NCBI RefSeq assembly: GCF_017498085.1
Contig: NZ_JAGBKM010000008.1
Coordinates: 45,438 to 109,437, forward strand
Source of the DNA: Psychrobacter coccoides
Lineage (GTDB): Bacteria > Pseudomonadota > Gammaproteobacteria > Pseudomonadales > Moraxellaceae
Length of the DNA stretch: 64,000 nt
Direction of reading: 5' to 3'
The position numbers and the translations under genes are program-made. Under the pieces are notes generated by a model. It saw only the letters and a list, made by a program, of their open reading frames with translations, searched no databases and had not been told where the DNA came from. Positions 45,797 through 54,883 of this stretch are shown piece by piece (position 1 is the stretch's first letter; each line of letters starts with the position of its first letter).

Positions 45797-46867
45797 TTAT
45801 TTGGAATCAAGCTGCTCAATTTTTCGTTGTATTCTATCCATCTTTTTTTGATAGCGACGAATCTTACGAAAACGATGGGCTTGTAGTACCCCATCGATAC
45901 GGCGGTTTATCAAACGACGACGTGGCGGGAACCCCCCTACTTGCGGCTCTCTGTATCCATGTAAGTCATCATCACGCTTACGCATCATATAGCCCATAGC
46001 GCTATCGGCCACCATGATCAATAATGCCAAACCAATCATCCCATACATAAATAAAGAGCCACCCTCATCCAGACTTTGACCCAATACCGTGATCGATAAC
46101 ACAAATAACAGCATAGGCTCGATATAGCTCAATGCACCAAATAATGACACAGGCAGCTTACTACTGGCAATCATCGTCAACGACATCGCAAGCGCACTAA
46201 ACGCCCCAAGTAGCGGCAATAAATACCAAAATTTAGGGTACTGTGCTGCCATGCCAAAGCCATCACTAGCATAAAGCATAACCAACACCACTGGCGTCAA
46301 TAAGGTCAAGTCAGACAACAACCCTGTAATCGGCGGCACCGCAATGGCACGCCTGAGCAGATAGTATGGCGGATAACCCAAACAGACAAACAGCGTCACC
46401 CAAGATATACTGCCATACTGCAAAATATCATAGCCAATACCTAACGCTGCGCAGAGTGCTGCTGACCATTGCAATGTGCTCATATTCTCATGATAAAAAA
46501 AGCGCCCAATCACAATCATCACCAGCGGCAATAAAAAATAGCCCAACGTGACATCAAGACCATAGCCATTGACTGGCCCCCACATAAACAGCCAAATCTG
46601 CCCACCTAATATCGGCGTTGGTAAGATAAATACCACCCAGTCTTTCGGCGTTTTTAAGGTTTTTAGGTAATCAAAGACATGCTGCCACTGTTTGGTCAGA
46701 CTGACCAATAACACCAGACTCAGCAGCATCATAAGCACCCGCCATGATGCTACCTGAGTCCCTGTAAGTGGCAGCATAAACAGCCCAAACAAAAACATCA
46801 TCGAAAACAAAAAGCTCGATGATACTGAGGCTAAAGTTCCCTGAAAGGTTCGGTTGGTAGTCAGCAT
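45797..46867 (-). CDS. RarD-like DMT-family transporter (paralogue 2) with basic C-terminal tail
   Basis: A 356-aa paralogue of the gene at 44085-45155, on the same strand and of identical length. The aligned start MLTTNRTFQGTLASVSS fixes both start codons. Shared blocks include GTQVASWRVLMMLLSLVLL, FVCLGYPPYYLLRR and GFPPRRRLINRRIDG. It keeps the tail of about 55 Arg/Lys-rich residues after the last helix (near 300), which is conserved between the two copies and so is likely functional. Divergence in the membrane helices suggests the duplication is not recent. It lies downstream of gyrA, separated by a terminator. Confidence 0.88.
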   Translation of the reverse strand: MLTTNRTFQGTLASVSSSFLFSMMFLFGLFMLPLTGTQVASWRVLMMLLSLVLLVSLTKQWQHVFDYLKTLKTPKDWVVFILPTPILGGQIWLFMWGPVNGYGLDVTLGYFLLPLVMIVIGRFFYHENMSTLQWSAALCAALGIGYDILQYGSISWVTLFVCLGYPPYYLLRRAIAVPPITGLLSDLTLLTPVVLVMLYASDGFGMAAQYPKFWYLLPLLGAFSALAMSLTMIASSKLPVSLFGALSYIEPMLLFVLSITVLGQSLDEGGSLFMYGMIGLALLIMVADSAMGYMMRKRDDDLHGYREPQVGGFPPRRRLINRRIDGVLQAHRFRKIRRYQKKMDRIQRKIEQLDSK

Positions 46868-46991
46868 AAAAACAACCTTAAAAATAAAACTGGATTAGGA
46901 TTTAGGGAGTATTCACAAACTAGTACTGCTCATAGCTATAATGCTTCTAGACACCGTCATATATTTATTGTTATAACCAAGCCAAAAAAGT

Positions 46992-47023
46992 AAAAGCCCC
47001 CGACGATAACGTCAGAGGCTTTT
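46992..47023 (-). terminator. Terminator of gyrA
   Basis: On the minus strand AAAAGCCTCTGACG-TTAT-CGTCGGGGGCTTTT (two mismatches) is followed by a T tract (ACTTTTTT), 49 bp past the gyrA stop. Confidence 0.8.
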
Positions 47024-47071
47024 GTTAGACAGTACGATAAGACTCGACTAAAAAGCTAACTGCTGAAACCG

Positions 47072-49864
47072 TTATTCGTCATCTGACTCTTCATCAATAG
47101 TATCATCATTGGCCATATCCATACTGTCGCTGATATCAGTGCTAGCCGTACTGTCAGTCACTGCATCGACCGCCTGCTGCTCCTGACCTGCAACATCAAA
47201 CGTCCCATCTTCCCGCATGGCCTCAATCAGCTCATCATCGTTCTCTTCATGCTCCACACGTGCCATAGCGACGAGCTTTTCATCTTTTGATAAACGAATC
47301 AAGGTCACGCCTTGAGTATTACGACCAGAGCTGGCCACATGCTCAACTGGCGTACGCACGAGCGTACCTTTGTCCGAGATTAGAATGATATCGTCTGTAG
47401 GGTCAACCTTGGTCGCTCGCACCAGTGCGCCATTACGTGCGCTGGTTTTGATGGCTATCACACCGCCGCCGCCGCGGTTTTGCGTATTAAACTCGTCGAT
47501 AAAGGTACGCTTACCAAAGCCGTTCTCACAAGCGATAAGGATTTCGCGTATATCATCTTCGATAACGACTAGTGATTTGATAAATTCATCATCAGCCAAA
47601 CGCATACCGCGTACACCTTTGGCAGTACGGCCCATGGCGCGGGCATCGTTTTCATCAAAACGAATGGCTTTACCACTCGATGCAAACAGCATCACCTCTT
47701 GGCTACCGTTGGTGATACGGGCGCTCACCAGTTTGTCACCGTCTTCTAGACCAATGGCAATCAAGCCATTGGAGCGGATATTGGCAAACTGCTTGAGCTC
47801 TACGCGCTTCACCGTACCATTGGCAGTGGCAAAGAAAACAAACGGCGGCTCGGCCTCATTGCTACTCTCTGAGTTATCATCATCGCCATCACTCACAGCA
47901 TTGCCAGACAGCTCTTCGACGATTTTTGGAATAGGCAAAATGGTGGTGACGGTTTCGTCAGCATCCAAACTGATGAGGTTGACCAATGGACGACCGCGTG
48001 AGCCTCGGCTAGCAATCGGCACTTCAAACCCACGTAAGCTAAAGACGCGGCCGCTGTCCGTAAAGCACAGCACGGTCGCATGCGTCGAGGTCACTACCAA
48101 GTGATCTATCACATCATCTTCTTTCATAGCAGTTGCCGACTTGCCTTTGCCGCCGCGTTTTTGCGCCACATAATCATCGATAGGCTGTGTTTTGGCGTAG
48201 CCGGTGCGCGAGACAGTCATCACGACAGTCTGCTCAGGGATGAGATCTTCACGGTTAAAGTCCATACGCGAGTCGATAATATCGGTACGGCGCTCATCCC
48301 CAAAGTTATCACGAATCTCGATAAGCTCATTAGAGATGATACTCATCAGCTTATCAAAATCACCAAGAATCGACTCCAAATGAGCGATTTCACGCAGCAA
48401 ATCTTGATATTCTTCGGTCAATTTGTCTTGCTCAAGCCCCGTCAAACGGTGCAGCTGCATGTCTAAAATCGCATTGACCTGCTCAAGTGATAAGCGATAG
48501 CGCTCCTCACCTTCGATCAAACCAAACGGCGCTTTTGGGTCCTCGCCTTCGATAAACTCAGGACGCACAGACTGGCTACCAGCCGCTGTTAGCATCGCCA
48601 CGACACTACCGGAGCCCCATGTATTATTTAATAAGCTCTCGCGTGCCAAGCCGCGGTTGGCCGAGGCTTTGATAGTGGCGATGATATCGTCGATATTGGC
48701 GAGCGCAACGGTCAAACCTTCGAGCAAATGACCACGGACGCGCGCTTTATTTAGCTCAAAAATCGTACGACGCGTCACCACTTCTTGACGGTGACGAACA
48801 AAGGCGGCTATCAGCTGGCGCAAAGTCAGCAGTTTTGGCTGACCATTATCCAGCGCCACCATATTGATACTAAAGCTCGACTCTAGCGGCGTTTGCAAAA
48901 ACAAATTATTGACAATGACTTCAGCCGTCTCGCCGCGGCGCAAGTCAATGGCGATACGCATCCCTTCTTTATCAGACTCATCACGAATCTCGGTGATGCC
49001 CTCGATTTTTTTGTCTCGTACCAGCTCGGCGATACGCTCAATCAGCTTAGCTTTGTTGGCCTGATACGGCACTTCGGTAAAGACAATACGCTCGCGATCA
49101 CGGTTGACACCTGTGTCACTCATCGGCTCGATATGATAGCGCCCACGAATATGCAAGCGGCCTTTACCGGTGCGATAGGCATCTAAAATACCCGCGCGGC
49201 CATAAATAATACCGCCCGTTGGGAAATCAGGGCCTGAGATATGCGACATCAGCTCTTCCGCCGAAACTTGCGGATTTGCAGCATAGGCCAGACAAGCATT
49301 GATGACTTCTGTCAAGTTATGCGGCGCCATATTGGTCGCCATACCAACGGCGATACCTGTTGCGCCGTTGACCAGTAGGTTGGGAATACGCGCTGGCATC
49401 ACGCTTGGCATGCGCTCAGAGCCATCGTAGTTGTCTTCCCAATCGACCGTGTCTTTATCCAAATCAGCAAGCATCTGGTGCGTGAGCTTGGTCATACGAA
49501 CTTCGGTATAACGCATGGCCGCCGGTGGATCATCATCGATCGAGCCAAAGTTACCTTGGCCATCGACCATCGGATAACGCAGACTAAAATCCTGCGCCAT
49601 ACGCACGATGGCATCATAGACCGCACTATCACCATGTGGGTGATATTTACCGATGACGTCACCGACCACACGTGCTGATTTTTTATAGGGTTTGTTATAA
49701 TCGTTTGATAGCACGTGCATGGCATACATCACACGGCGGTGTACAGGCTTGAACCCATCACGCACATCAGGCAGCGCACGTGAGACGATCACGCTCATCG
49801 CATAATCCAAATACGATTGCTTTAGTTCATCTACGATGCCAATAGGACTGACCGATTCGCTCAT
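47072..49864 (-). CDS. gyrA: DNA gyrase subunit A
   Basis: A subunit of about 930 aa that cuts and rejoins DNA to introduce negative supercoils with GyrB. The ATG at 49864 has AAGGAG five bases upstream; the longer frame is not used. The catalytic Tyr is Tyr119 in AAMRYTE. The quinolone-resistance region reads [10 protein letters not shown] with Ser80 and Asp84, equivalent to E. coli Ser83 and Asp87, so the sequence is the susceptible wild type. The C-terminal beta-pinwheel contains the GyrA box QKRGGKG, and the protein ends with an acidic tail ([10 protein letters not shown]). An acidic, Asn/Ser-rich insert lies near residues 655-675. A hydrolase gene lies upstream. Confidence 0.98.
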   Translation of the reverse strand: MSESVSPIGIVDELKQSYLDYAMSVIVSRALPDVRDGFKPVHRRVMYAMHVLSNDYNKPYKKSARVVGDVIGKYHPHGDSAVYDAIVRMAQDFSLRYPMVDGQGNFGSIDDDPPAAMRYTEVRMTKLTHQMLADLDKDTVDWEDNYDGSERMPSVMPARIPNLLVNGATGIAVGMATNMAPHNLTEVINACLAYAANPQVSAEELMSHISGPDFPTGGIIYGRAGILDAYRTGKGRLHIRGRYHIEPMSDTGVNRDRERIVFTEVPYQANKAKLIERIAELVRDKKIEGITEIRDESDKEGMRIAIDLRRGETAEVIVNNLFLQTPLESSFSINMVALDNGQPKLLTLRQLIAAFVRHRQEVVTRRTIFELNKARVRGHLLEGLTVALANIDDIIATIKASANRGLARESLLNNTWGSGSVVAMLTAAGSQSVRPEFIEGEDPKAPFGLIEGEERYRLSLEQVNAILDMQLHRLTGLEQDKLTEEYQDLLREIAHLESILGDFDKLMSIISNELIEIRDNFGDERRTDIIDSRMDFNREDLIPEQTVVMTVSRTGYAKTQPIDDYVAQKRGGKGKSATAMKEDDVIDHLVVTSTHATVLCFTDSGRVFSLRGFEVPIASRGSRGRPLVNLISLDADETVTTILPIPKIVEELSGNAVSDGDDDNSESSNEAEPPFVFFATANGTVKRVELKQFANIRSNGLIAIGLEDGDKLVSARITNGSQEVMLFASSGKAIRFDENDARAMGRTAKGVRGMRLADDEFIKSLVVIEDDIREILIACENGFGKRTFIDEFNTQNRGGGGVIAIKTSARNGALVRATKVDPTDDIILISDKGTLVRTPVEHVASSGRNTQGVTLIRLSKDEKLVAMARVEHEENDDELIEAMREDGTFDVAGQEQQAVDAVTDSTASTDISDSMDMANDDTIDEESDDE

Positions 49865-49923
49865 ATACACTCCTTCACTCACACCCACTCTCTAATATTT
49901 TTATATATAAGCATTTACAGTCA

Positions 49924-49953
49924 AAAATAACGGCACAAATGCGCCGTCATTTT
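49924..49953. terminator. Hairpin with T tract upstream of gyrA
   Basis: AAAATAACGGC-acaaatgc-GCCGTCATTTT, one central mismatch. Read on the minus strand it ends in TTATTTTT. It may be a second terminator for the upstream hydrolase transcript or part of the gyrA control region. Confidence 0.5.
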
Positions 49954-50193
49954 ATGAAGATAGTGACCATCAAAAAAGCTTACAAACAACTCAATTCTAT
50001 AGAGAAATAGCGATAGTTTTAATGTTGAATAAAAGAAGTCATTTTAGCACAAATTTGCCGTGTTAGGGGCATTTGCACGGTATTAAAATCAAGCAAATCA
50101 GGTCACTAGTCATCATTATTTATGACTCTTGATTAGCTTTTCGCTGACCCTAACGATATATCTATTTGGATTGACAGCTTTTGCTGTTATTGT

Positions 50194-50225
50194 AAAAAAA
50201 CTGCATCCAATGAATACAGTTTTTT
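50194..50225. terminator. Terminator of the hydrolase lipoprotein gene
   Basis: AAAAAACTGCAT-ccaatga-ATACAGTTTTTT with one mismatch, 39 bp past the minus-strand stop, with A/T runs suited to termination in either direction. Confidence 0.75.
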
Positions 50226-50264
50226 AATAGTAATACTATTGATCTAACGTAAGTTTTAAAGCTT

Positions 50265-51932
50265 TTAAATTGACTTAAATTCTTGATCAAAAAATTGACG
50301 GGTGGCATTGATACAGGCAGTGCTAACAAGACCAGCGTGATACGTACTGGCTATAGCAACTTGTGCAGCATACTGTGCTTCTGCTACTGTACCACCGCTA
50401 TTAATAGTCTGATCATATGCATTTTTGCCAATCAATTGCACCGTTCCAGCAAATTTAGTTTGAATATCTGGTATAGCTGAAGTTAGCATCCAAGGATTGC
50501 TCATAGCTGAGCCAATTGAGGTTACCGTATTCTGTACACGATCTTCATCATTAGTAGCATCAACATCTAAGACTGTAACATTAAGCTTAACGGTTGGGCT
50601 GCTTGCACTTACTTGCTGCAGTATCCCTGCCATTGCGCCAGTATTGAGATCATAAAAAACAGTTGGGTCTTGATTACCACCGCAAATCAGCGTTGGCATT
50701 TTTGGAGTATAACCTCGTAAATCGTTAGCTTTTAACGCTTTACGTAACTCGTTTTGTGGATTTTGCTCTGGTAACAGCCCTGTGTCTGCTAATAAATTAT
50801 CAGGATTTGCTTGAGCATCTGCTAGATAAGCCGCGCGAAAGCTCGTTTGAATCAAATAATTTTGTGTATCAAACCCAAAGCCTGTTTCGTTAGTATTGGC
50901 CTCAAATAAAGCGGTCTGTGGTAGCTTGCCAGCTCTTATAAGATCTTCAAAGCTTGACGTTGTTGGTAGCTTAGTACCCGCATACTGATCAGTAAAGATT
51001 TCAGTAGGATTACGATAAATCTTGCCATCCACGTTTTGTAGACTTCTCGCCAATAACGGCACAAAAGCAGTAGCACCGACGTTGACATTACCGGATACTA
51101 TAGCATCACCAAACGCAGCTAACGCATAAGGCCCTGAAGATGGTGCGATAGCGGTAACCACTTTATTTTGATCTTGTAGTAATTGAGCAGTCGCCATAGC
51201 CACATGCCCACCCTGCGAGTAACCTGTTAAGAATAATTTTCCAGAATCTTTAACATTGATATAATTGGTATTATTAACACTCTGTTGCTGTTTAATAAGA
51301 GAACGAGCAGTATCAAGAGCCGTCACCATCTCTTCTGATTGCTGTTTAGCGTTTAAGTAAGGATGATAATCGAGAGTAGAAGTGTCATATCCAGCGTAGT
51401 TAGGAGCGACGACGATATAACCCTGAGCAGCAAAGTTTGCCGCCATTAAAGTCGCTCTCGCCCCAGCAGGGTTATCAGTATTGCCTACTTGCGTAAAGTC
51501 ATACGACTTCTCAGTCGCTGTACCATGAGCATGTAAGAGTACTGGGCGATCACCTTGACAGTCTTTACTCTCACCAGTAGGCAGCATCAAAGCAGCAGTG
51601 GCATTAGTCGCCTCACCGCCTGAGCCTTTGGTCTGATAGCTGATTTTTTCTACCGTGACCCCGCAGACAGCATCTGGCGTGACCGCTTTACCTATCGCTG
51701 AGGCCTCTTGTAATTCTTGATCTATTTCACTGGCAGTAAAAGAAGCGATATGCTGAGGTGCATTGGTATAAGTAATCTTATCATTGTCGTCGTTACAACC
51801 AACCAGCAGTAAGCTGCTGGCGATGGCTACTGATAAGAGACAACGTGTCATTATCGGTGTGTTTGTTGAATGGATAAAAGAAGTAGAATGAATACGAGTA
51901 GCAGAATTGGTGTTATTTTTAGAAGGTATCAT
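50265..51932 (-). CDS. Secreted alpha/beta-hydrolase lipoprotein (lipase/prolyl oligopeptidase-like)
   Basis: A protein of about 555 aa with a Ser/Thr/Asn-rich N-terminus followed by a lipoprotein signal (CLLSVAIASSLLLVGCNDD, lipobox L-V-G-C). The alpha/beta-hydrolase domain has LLHAHGTATEKSYD (oxyanion region), GYIVVAPNYAGYD and the nucleophile elbow GYSQGGH. A later LICGGNQDPTVF block may carry the catalytic Asp. It is probably an envelope-bound esterase or lipase; its substrate is unknown. The ATG at 51932 has AAGGA eight bases upstream. Starting at the later in-frame ATG at 51851 would give a normal-length signal peptide but lacks a ribosome site. The long N-terminus is odd. Two terminator-like hairpins follow the stop. 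Confidence 0.82.
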   Translation of the reverse strand: MIPSKNNTNSATRIHSTSFIHSTNTPIMTRCLLSVAIASSLLLVGCNDDNDKITYTNAPQHIASFTASEIDQELQEASAIGKAVTPDAVCGVTVEKISYQTKGSGGEATNATAALMLPTGESKDCQGDRPVLLHAHGTATEKSYDFTQVGNTDNPAGARATLMAANFAAQGYIVVAPNYAGYDTSTLDYHPYLNAKQQSEEMVTALDTARSLIKQQQSVNNTNYINVKDSGKLFLTGYSQGGHVAMATAQLLQDQNKVVTAIAPSSGPYALAAFGDAIVSGNVNVGATAFVPLLARSLQNVDGKIYRNPTEIFTDQYAGTKLPTTSSFEDLIRAGKLPQTALFEANTNETGFGFDTQNYLIQTSFRAAYLADAQANPDNLLADTGLLPEQNPQNELRKALKANDLRGYTPKMPTLICGGNQDPTVFYDLNTGAMAGILQQVSASSPTVKLNVTVLDVDATNDEDRVQNTVTSIGSAMSNPWMLTSAIPDIQTKFAGTVQLIGKNAYDQTINSGGTVAEAQYAAQVAIASTYHAGLVSTACINATRQFFDQEFKSI

Positions 51933-52307
51933 AAGCGCTATCCTTAGCAAAAATAAGTTTTTCTGAACGTCAGAAACGGTGATCTATCACTGCTTTTTAT
52001 ATATAAACTAAGAACCTATGTTTAATCAAAACAGTATCTATCACCTTACTGGTTATACCCTAAAGTATTATAAATAGCTACTGTGAAGTATGTATGCAAA
52101 CGTCATAGGCTTTATCTGCAATTTTATGACTGCCAAGCGTTGACCTACAGTATGTTGCCAACAGCTTTCATTTTTATCACCATCCTAATCACATAAAAAG
52201 CGTTCATGATGCTATTTTTTCGTCGCCTATAGACAAATTTTTTTTAGCCGCTACACTAACTCATCTTTTATGACTCTTAAATAACCACTAAATAGGCCAC
52301 TCTTATT
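51933..52307. other. 375-bp region upstream of the hydrolase gene
   Basis: AT-rich; no gene recognised. Contains the paired palindromes listed at 51960-51990. I see no clear promoter for the plus-strand gene at 52308. Confidence 0.5.
51960..51990. promoter_or_regulatory. Two adjacent palindromes upstream of the hydrolase gene
   Basis: TTTCTGA-ACG-TCAGAAA (51960-51976) and GTGAT-CT-ATCAC (51979-51990), both perfect, lie 28-58 bp ahead of the hydrolase ATG. The motif ATCTATCAC recurs once about 50 bp further upstream. They may be operators or 5'-UTR hairpins; no regulator gene is adjacent. Confidence 0.35.
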
Positions 52308-52589
52308 ATGGATATCCTTCTTGCGCTGGTTTGGATTTTAGCGATGGTGCTATATAGCTTCTCTAGCGATTATGTGGCCAGCTTTCCTAACCACAATAAT
52401 CGTGCTGTACCCTACGTCCGCTGGGGAGCATTGCTGGTGGCTATGGCCTTATCGGCATACTTAGCGCAAGCTTATCAAGAAAACCTACAAGGTAATGGAA
52501 TGTGGGTGTTTGTTGTGGTGGTATTTGTCATTATCACCTTATCGAAAGTCATCTTCAAATGGGTCATTAATAGACGTCTAAAACGCTAG
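52308..52589 (+). CDS. Small integral membrane protein of unknown function
   Basis: A 93-aa protein with three hydrophobic segments (about 2-20, 37-55 and 64-84) and a basic C-terminal end (INRRLKR), which would place the C-terminus in the cytoplasm. It has no recognisable motif. It is 55 bp upstream of cmoM on the same strand, so probably co-transcribed. Start ATG lacks a strong ribosome site but is the only good choice. Confidence 0.7.
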   Translation: MDILLALVWILAMVLYSFSSDYVASFPNHNNRAVPYVRWGALLVAMALSAYLAQAYQENLQGNGMWVFVVVVFVIITLSKVIFKWVINRRLKR

Positions 52590-52644
52590 GAGCTGCTTCA
52601 TAATTTATCCCCTTCAACCTCTTACCTATCTATCTGAACGCATT

Positions 52645-53514
52645 ATGTCAACTGAACACCAAGATACCCAGCCTCACTCAAACCACCTTGTCGCAGCAAC
52701 AGACGATCGGATAGACCGTAGCTTTGACGGCATTGCGGATCACTTTGAAAAAAAGGTTTACGGTGGCCTAAAGGGTGAGATTCGCTTGGCCGTTTTGCGC
52801 CGAGATATCTTTGGCTATGTCGAGCAGCTAAGCCAAAGTCTTGGGCGGCCTTTACGTGTCTTAGATGTGGGCGCAGGTCTGGCACAGATTGCGCTAGAGC
52901 TTGCCGAACAAGGTCATCATGTGGTGATCAATGACATTTCAGCAAATATGTTGGCAAAAGCAAAAGCGAGCGTCAAACAAAAAAGCACAGCACTTAATAT
53001 CTCCTGGCACGTCTGCCCTTATCAAGCGCTTGCAGAGAAGCTGGCTACAGACAATGTAGGCAAGTTTGATTTGATATTATGTCATGCTTTGCTCGAATGG
53101 TTAGCGGAGCCTAAAGCGGTGATGGATTTCTTTGATAGCCAACTGACTGATGATGGTGTGCTGTCATTATGCTTTTATAATCCAGCAAGCTTTGACTACC
53201 GCAATCTCATCATGGGCAACTTTAATTTGTTGGATGCTGTATCTGAAAAATCCAATTATCATGCAGACAACAAAAAAAGCCTGACACCCAGTTATCCAGT
53301 CGCCAAAGAAGAAGTGGCATCTTGGTTACAGCAGCATCATTATAAAGTGATCATCGAAAGTGGCCTGCGTGTTTTTCATGACTATGTATCACTAAAGCGT
53401 GGCGGTCATAATGACCCAGAGGCGGTCATACGTATGGAGCTGCGTTACTCACAACAAGCGCCTTATAAATGGCTCGGACGTTATCTGCATGTGATGGCCA
53501 TGCGTCAAGCCTAA
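52645..53514 (+). CDS. cmoM: tRNA 5-carboxymethoxyuridine methyltransferase CmoM
   Basis: A 289-aa S-adenosylmethionine-dependent enzyme that methylates cmo5U34 to mcmo5U34 in wobble-reading tRNAs. It matches E. coli CmoM blocks: DRSFDGIADHFEKKVYGGLK, VLDVGAGLAQIALELAEQGH (SAM motif I), DLILCHALLEWLAEP, LSLCFYNPASF, GNFNLLDAV, the GLRVFHDYV block and EPY/APYKWLGRYLHV near the C-terminus. It is somewhat longer than E. coli CmoM. The cmoA and cmoB genes that make the precursor are not in the window. Between its stop and the convergent fbpC gene lie small hairpins (GGTG-aaaa-CACC and AGCTGA-ga-TCAGCT) without T tracts. Confidence 0.92.
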   Translation: MSTEHQDTQPHSNHLVAATDDRIDRSFDGIADHFEKKVYGGLKGEIRLAVLRRDIFGYVEQLSQSLGRPLRVLDVGAGLAQIALELAEQGHHVVINDISANMLAKAKASVKQKSTALNISWHVCPYQALAEKLATDNVGKFDLILCHALLEWLAEPKAVMDFFDSQLTDDGVLSLCFYNPASFDYRNLIMGNFNLLDAVSEKSNYHADNKKSLTPSYPVAKEEVASWLQQHHYKVIIESGLRVFHDYVSLKRGGHNDPEAVIRMELRYSQQAPYKWLGRYLHVMAMRQA

Positions 53515-53549
53515 ACAGATTTCGGTGAAAACACCTAGCTGAGATCAGC

Positions 53550-54815
53550 TTACTGAACCTCAGTAACCATATCCGCTCTGTCGTACTCTGACCACGTGGT
53601 GGCGTTGATGTCTTTTTCATCAAATACCACCACATGTTCGAGAATAGGCAAAATACCAATGTGAGAGCCGACTTCATGGTTGTGATGGCTGGGTACTAAT
53701 GACAGGACGGTCTGACCATCTGCAAGTTGCAAGCGATACAGATAGTTGGCACCCCGAAAGACACGACCAACGACTAACGCTGTCTGACTACTGTCATCAT
53801 CATGAATGATATCATCTGGGCGTACCAGTACTTTGATGGGCGTGCCATTGGGATAGTCATACTCACAGTACTGCGGCCGCCCCAGCTCATCGCAGACTTC
53901 CATACGCCGATAAATATCACCCAGTGCCGTCTCGACATGCCCCTCTTGGATAATCCCATCTATCATCGCCCCTTCACCGACGAACTCAGCGACAAACGGA
54001 CTGACAGGCTCATGGTATAGATCACTCGGAGTCGCCCATTGCACCAGCTTGCCTTCGTGCATGACGCCGACCTTGTCTGCGATGGCAAAGGCTTCGTTTT
54101 GGTCATGAGTGACCAAGATGGCTGTGGTGTTGGTGCGTTTTAAAATATCACGTACGCTCATAGCGAGTGATTCACGCAGCACCACATCTAGGTTAGAGAA
54201 TGGCTCATCAAGTAATAAAAGCTTAGGCTTAGGTGCCAAAGCCCTTGCTAAAGCGACACGCTGTTGTTGCCCGCCTGAGAGTTCAGCTGGGCGTTTATTG
54301 GCATGCTCAGACAACTCAACGAGACGCAGCATTTCAGCCACTCGTGCCTGCTTGTCAGATTTTGACCAGTTATTGAGCCCAAAAGCGATGTTTTTGGCGA
54401 CTGTTAGGTGACCAAATAGAGCATAGTCTTGAAACACCATGCCCATGCCACGTTTGGCAGGGGCCACAGCAAATGAAGTGCGTGATGTCTGCTCCGTTAG
54501 ACGCTGACCATTTAAGCTGATCATACCTTGACGTGTCGGCTCTAATCCGGCAATGGCACGTAACGCTGTGGTTTTACCACAACCACTGTATCCCAAAAAA
54601 CAGCCTATCTCGCCTTGCTTTAAGGTTAAAGATAAGCCATCGACGACAGTGATATCATCATAGCCCACTACCAAATCTTTCACCTTGAGATAAGGTTTTT
54701 CCTCAGTTGCTGACAGCGCTTGTTGATGAGTATCATGCTGGGCCTTATGGCGGGCAAGAGTATGCTTAGATTGCTCTGTAAGGTCTGCTGAGGCTTTAAT
54801 CAGGTTTTTCTGCAT
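53550..54815 (-). CDS. fbpC: Ferric-iron ABC transporter ATP-binding protein
   Basis: An ATPase of about 421 aa that powers ferric import. Walker A is GYSGCGKTT, the signature LSGGQQQRVALARAL, Walker B LLLLDEPFSNLD; the C-terminal TOBE-like domain (RVFRGANYLYRLQLADG) is present. The N-terminus carries about 45 extra residues before the ATPase core (Gln/His/Lys-rich), which is unusual for FbpC. I chose the ATG at 54815; the frame is open further upstream to 54857 with a hydrophobic reading that I consider non-coding. Last gene of the fbpABC operon, 68 bp after fbpB. Confidence 0.9.
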   Translation of the reverse strand: MQKNLIKASADLTEQSKHTLARHKAQHDTHQQALSATEEKPYLKVKDLVVGYDDITVVDGLSLTLKQGEIGCFLGYSGCGKTTALRAIAGLEPTRQGMISLNGQRLTEQTSRTSFAVAPAKRGMGMVFQDYALFGHLTVAKNIAFGLNNWSKSDKQARVAEMLRLVELSEHANKRPAELSGGQQQRVALARALAPKPKLLLLDEPFSNLDVVLRESLAMSVRDILKRTNTTAILVTHDQNEAFAIADKVGVMHEGKLVQWATPSDLYHEPVSPFVAEFVGEGAMIDGIIQEGHVETALGDIYRRMEVCDELGRPQYCEYDYPNGTPIKVLVRPDDIIHDDDSSQTALVVGRVFRGANYLYRLQLADGQTVLSLVPSHHNHEVGSHIGILPILEHVVVFDEKDINATTWSEYDRADMVTEVQ

Positions 54816-54883
54816 AAATGTTACCGATAAGAAAAAAAGAAGTACTACCACAAGCATACCTTGTCCAAACGACCAAGCACACT

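Larger units (their letters stand above)
49865..50264. other. 400-bp region between gyrA and the hydrolase gene
   Basis: Holds two hairpins (49924-49953 and 50194-50225, separate entries) and a small one ACAGC-tttt-GCTGT at 50174-50187. On the minus strand TTGACT sits near 49920, plausibly the gyrA -35, but no convincing -10 is seen. No gene recognised. Confidence 0.5.

Noticed and set aside
45335..46992. Similarity of the two GCCTC/GAGGC hairpins as a transposon end
   Set aside because: Both behave as simple intrinsic terminators. The resemblance fits tandem duplication of the gene with its upstream terminator.
49471..49660. Quinolone-resistance mutation in gyrA
   Set aside because: Positions equivalent to E. 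coli Ser83 and Asp87 are Ser and Asp, the susceptible state.
50171..50176. TTGACA as a promoter on the plus strand
   Set aside because: No -10 at 15-19 bp spacing and no plus-strand gene downstream.
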